A stretch of 5,235 bases of DNA from an uncultured Eubacterium sp. (GTDB taxonomy: Bacteria > Bacillota > Clostridia > Peptostreptococcales > Anaerovoracaceae). The position numbers and the translations under genes are program-made. The stretch lies in assembly GCA_900551775.1 (NCBI GenBank), contig URXI01000302.1, forward strand, positions 1-5,235, written 5' to 3'. The first letter of the stretch is position 1. Each line of letters opens with the position of its first letter. A model generated the notes under the pieces. It did not search any database, was not told the origin of the DNA, and worked only from the letters and a program-made list of their open reading frames with translations. This document shows, one piece after another, positions 4,690-5,235 of the stretch.

Positions 4690-5235
4690 AGAAATTGGAG
4701 ACGTTTTGTATGATTACGGCAGAGGCCTTTATGCCAATATTACAAATCGCTGTCCCTGCAGATGTGAGTTTTGCATCAGAACCATGACGGATTCCCTGGG
4801 ATCGGCTGATTCCCTTTGGCTGAAGCGGGAGCCTGCAGTCAGTGAGGTGATCGATATGCTTGAGGACTGGGACTTATCAAAGTATGACGAACTGGTTTTC
4901 TGTGGCTACGGAGAACCGATGGAACGGCTTGAAGATCTGCTGGCCATTGCGAAATACGTAAAAGAACATACACATCTGAAGATCAGGATCAACACCAATG
5001 GGCTTTCTGATTTGATCAACGAAAGAGAGACGGCGCCGGAGCTTGCCGGCATTGCAGATACTGTTTCTGTCAGTCTGAACCAATGCAGTGCGGCAAAATA
5101 CGATGGACTCTGCCATCCGATATTTGGAGAGAAAGCTTTTGATGCGATCTTGCGCTTTACGAAAGAGGTGCAGAAGTATGTGCCAAAGGTTGCCATGTCG
5201 GTGGTCAACGTGATTCCGCAAGAGGATGTTGAAGC
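4682..5235 (+). CDS. Radical SAM protein, TatD-associated type, partial (runs off right edge)
   Basis: The first 184 codons of a radical SAM enzyme are present. NITNRCPCRCEFCIR (residues 19-33) gives the CxxxCxxC cluster motif with Cys24, Cys28 and Cys31, which should hold a [4Fe-4S] cluster for reductive cleavage of S-adenosylmethionine. Cys26 is an extra cysteine inside the motif. VFCGYGEP (about 72-79) is the SAM-binding GGEP-like motif, and IRINTNGL (about 101-108) is the next core strand. The overall pattern (LYANITNRCPC, SLWLKREP, FCGYGEPMERL, VSVSLNQ) resembles the TatD-linked radical SAM group as I remember it. Its substrate is unknown. The start is supported by AAGGAGG (4667-4673) 8 nt upstream, and the gene overlaps the preceding one by 8 bp. 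The C-terminus, and any adjacent TatD nuclease gene, would lie beyond the window. Confidence 0.88.
   Translation, partial: MYEEIGDVLYDYGRGLYANITNRCPCRCEFCIRTMTDSLGSADSLWLKREPAVSEVIDMLEDWDLSKYDELVFCGYGEPMERLEDLLAIAKYVKEHTHLKIRINTNGLSDLINERETAPELAGIADTVSVSLNQCSAAKYDGLCHPIFGEKAFDAILRFTKEVQKYVPKVAMSVVNVIPQEDVE

Noticed and set aside
4877..5221. Two minus-strand open frames of 100 and 114 codons
   Set aside because: Both are antisense to the radical SAM gene, which has clear motifs and a strong ribosome binding site.

Overview
The window looks like a chromosomal segment of a low-to-mid-GC Firmicute, most likely an anaerobic Clostridia member. The evidence is strong AGGAG-type ribosome binding sites, TATAAT promoters, an rph-rdgB gene pair, a BrkB/YihY membrane protein and a TatD-associated type radical SAM protein. 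The species cannot be named from the sequence alone.

Layout: (1) Positions 1-729, minus strand: the N-terminal 243 residues of a D-2-hydroxyacid dehydrogenase that runs off the left edge. (2) Positions 730-1871: a gene-free stretch of about 1.1 kb between two divergent genes. It holds a family of related promoter-like repeats. One copy faces the dehydrogenase on the minus strand. Two or more copies face mntP on the plus strand. It also holds an 11-bp inverted repeat, an AT-rich segment and a strongly structured leader RNA in front of mntP. (3) Positions 1872-5235, plus strand: mntP (manganese efflux), rph (RNase PH), rdgB (ITP/XTP pyrophosphatase), a YihY/BrkB-family membrane protein and the first 184 codons of a radical SAM enzyme. 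Spacing falls from 86 bp, to 33 bp, to 5 bp, to an 8-bp overlap, so rph to the radical SAM gene is probably one operon, possibly starting at mntP.

How the genes fit together: rph and rdgB are a common housekeeping pair (tRNA 3'-end trimming and nucleotide-pool cleaning). MntP exports Mn2+, and its leader looks like a candidate metal-responsive riboswitch, although it does not convincingly match the known Mn2+ class. No immunity or mobile system is visible.

The most unusual signal is the repeat family in the intergenic region. At three places a conserved TATTTT-containing loop is flanked by complementary arms, with TATAAT at or just after the second arm. The arm sequences differ between copies but stay complementary, which suggests selection on a hairpin or cruciform rather than on a fixed binding-site sequence.
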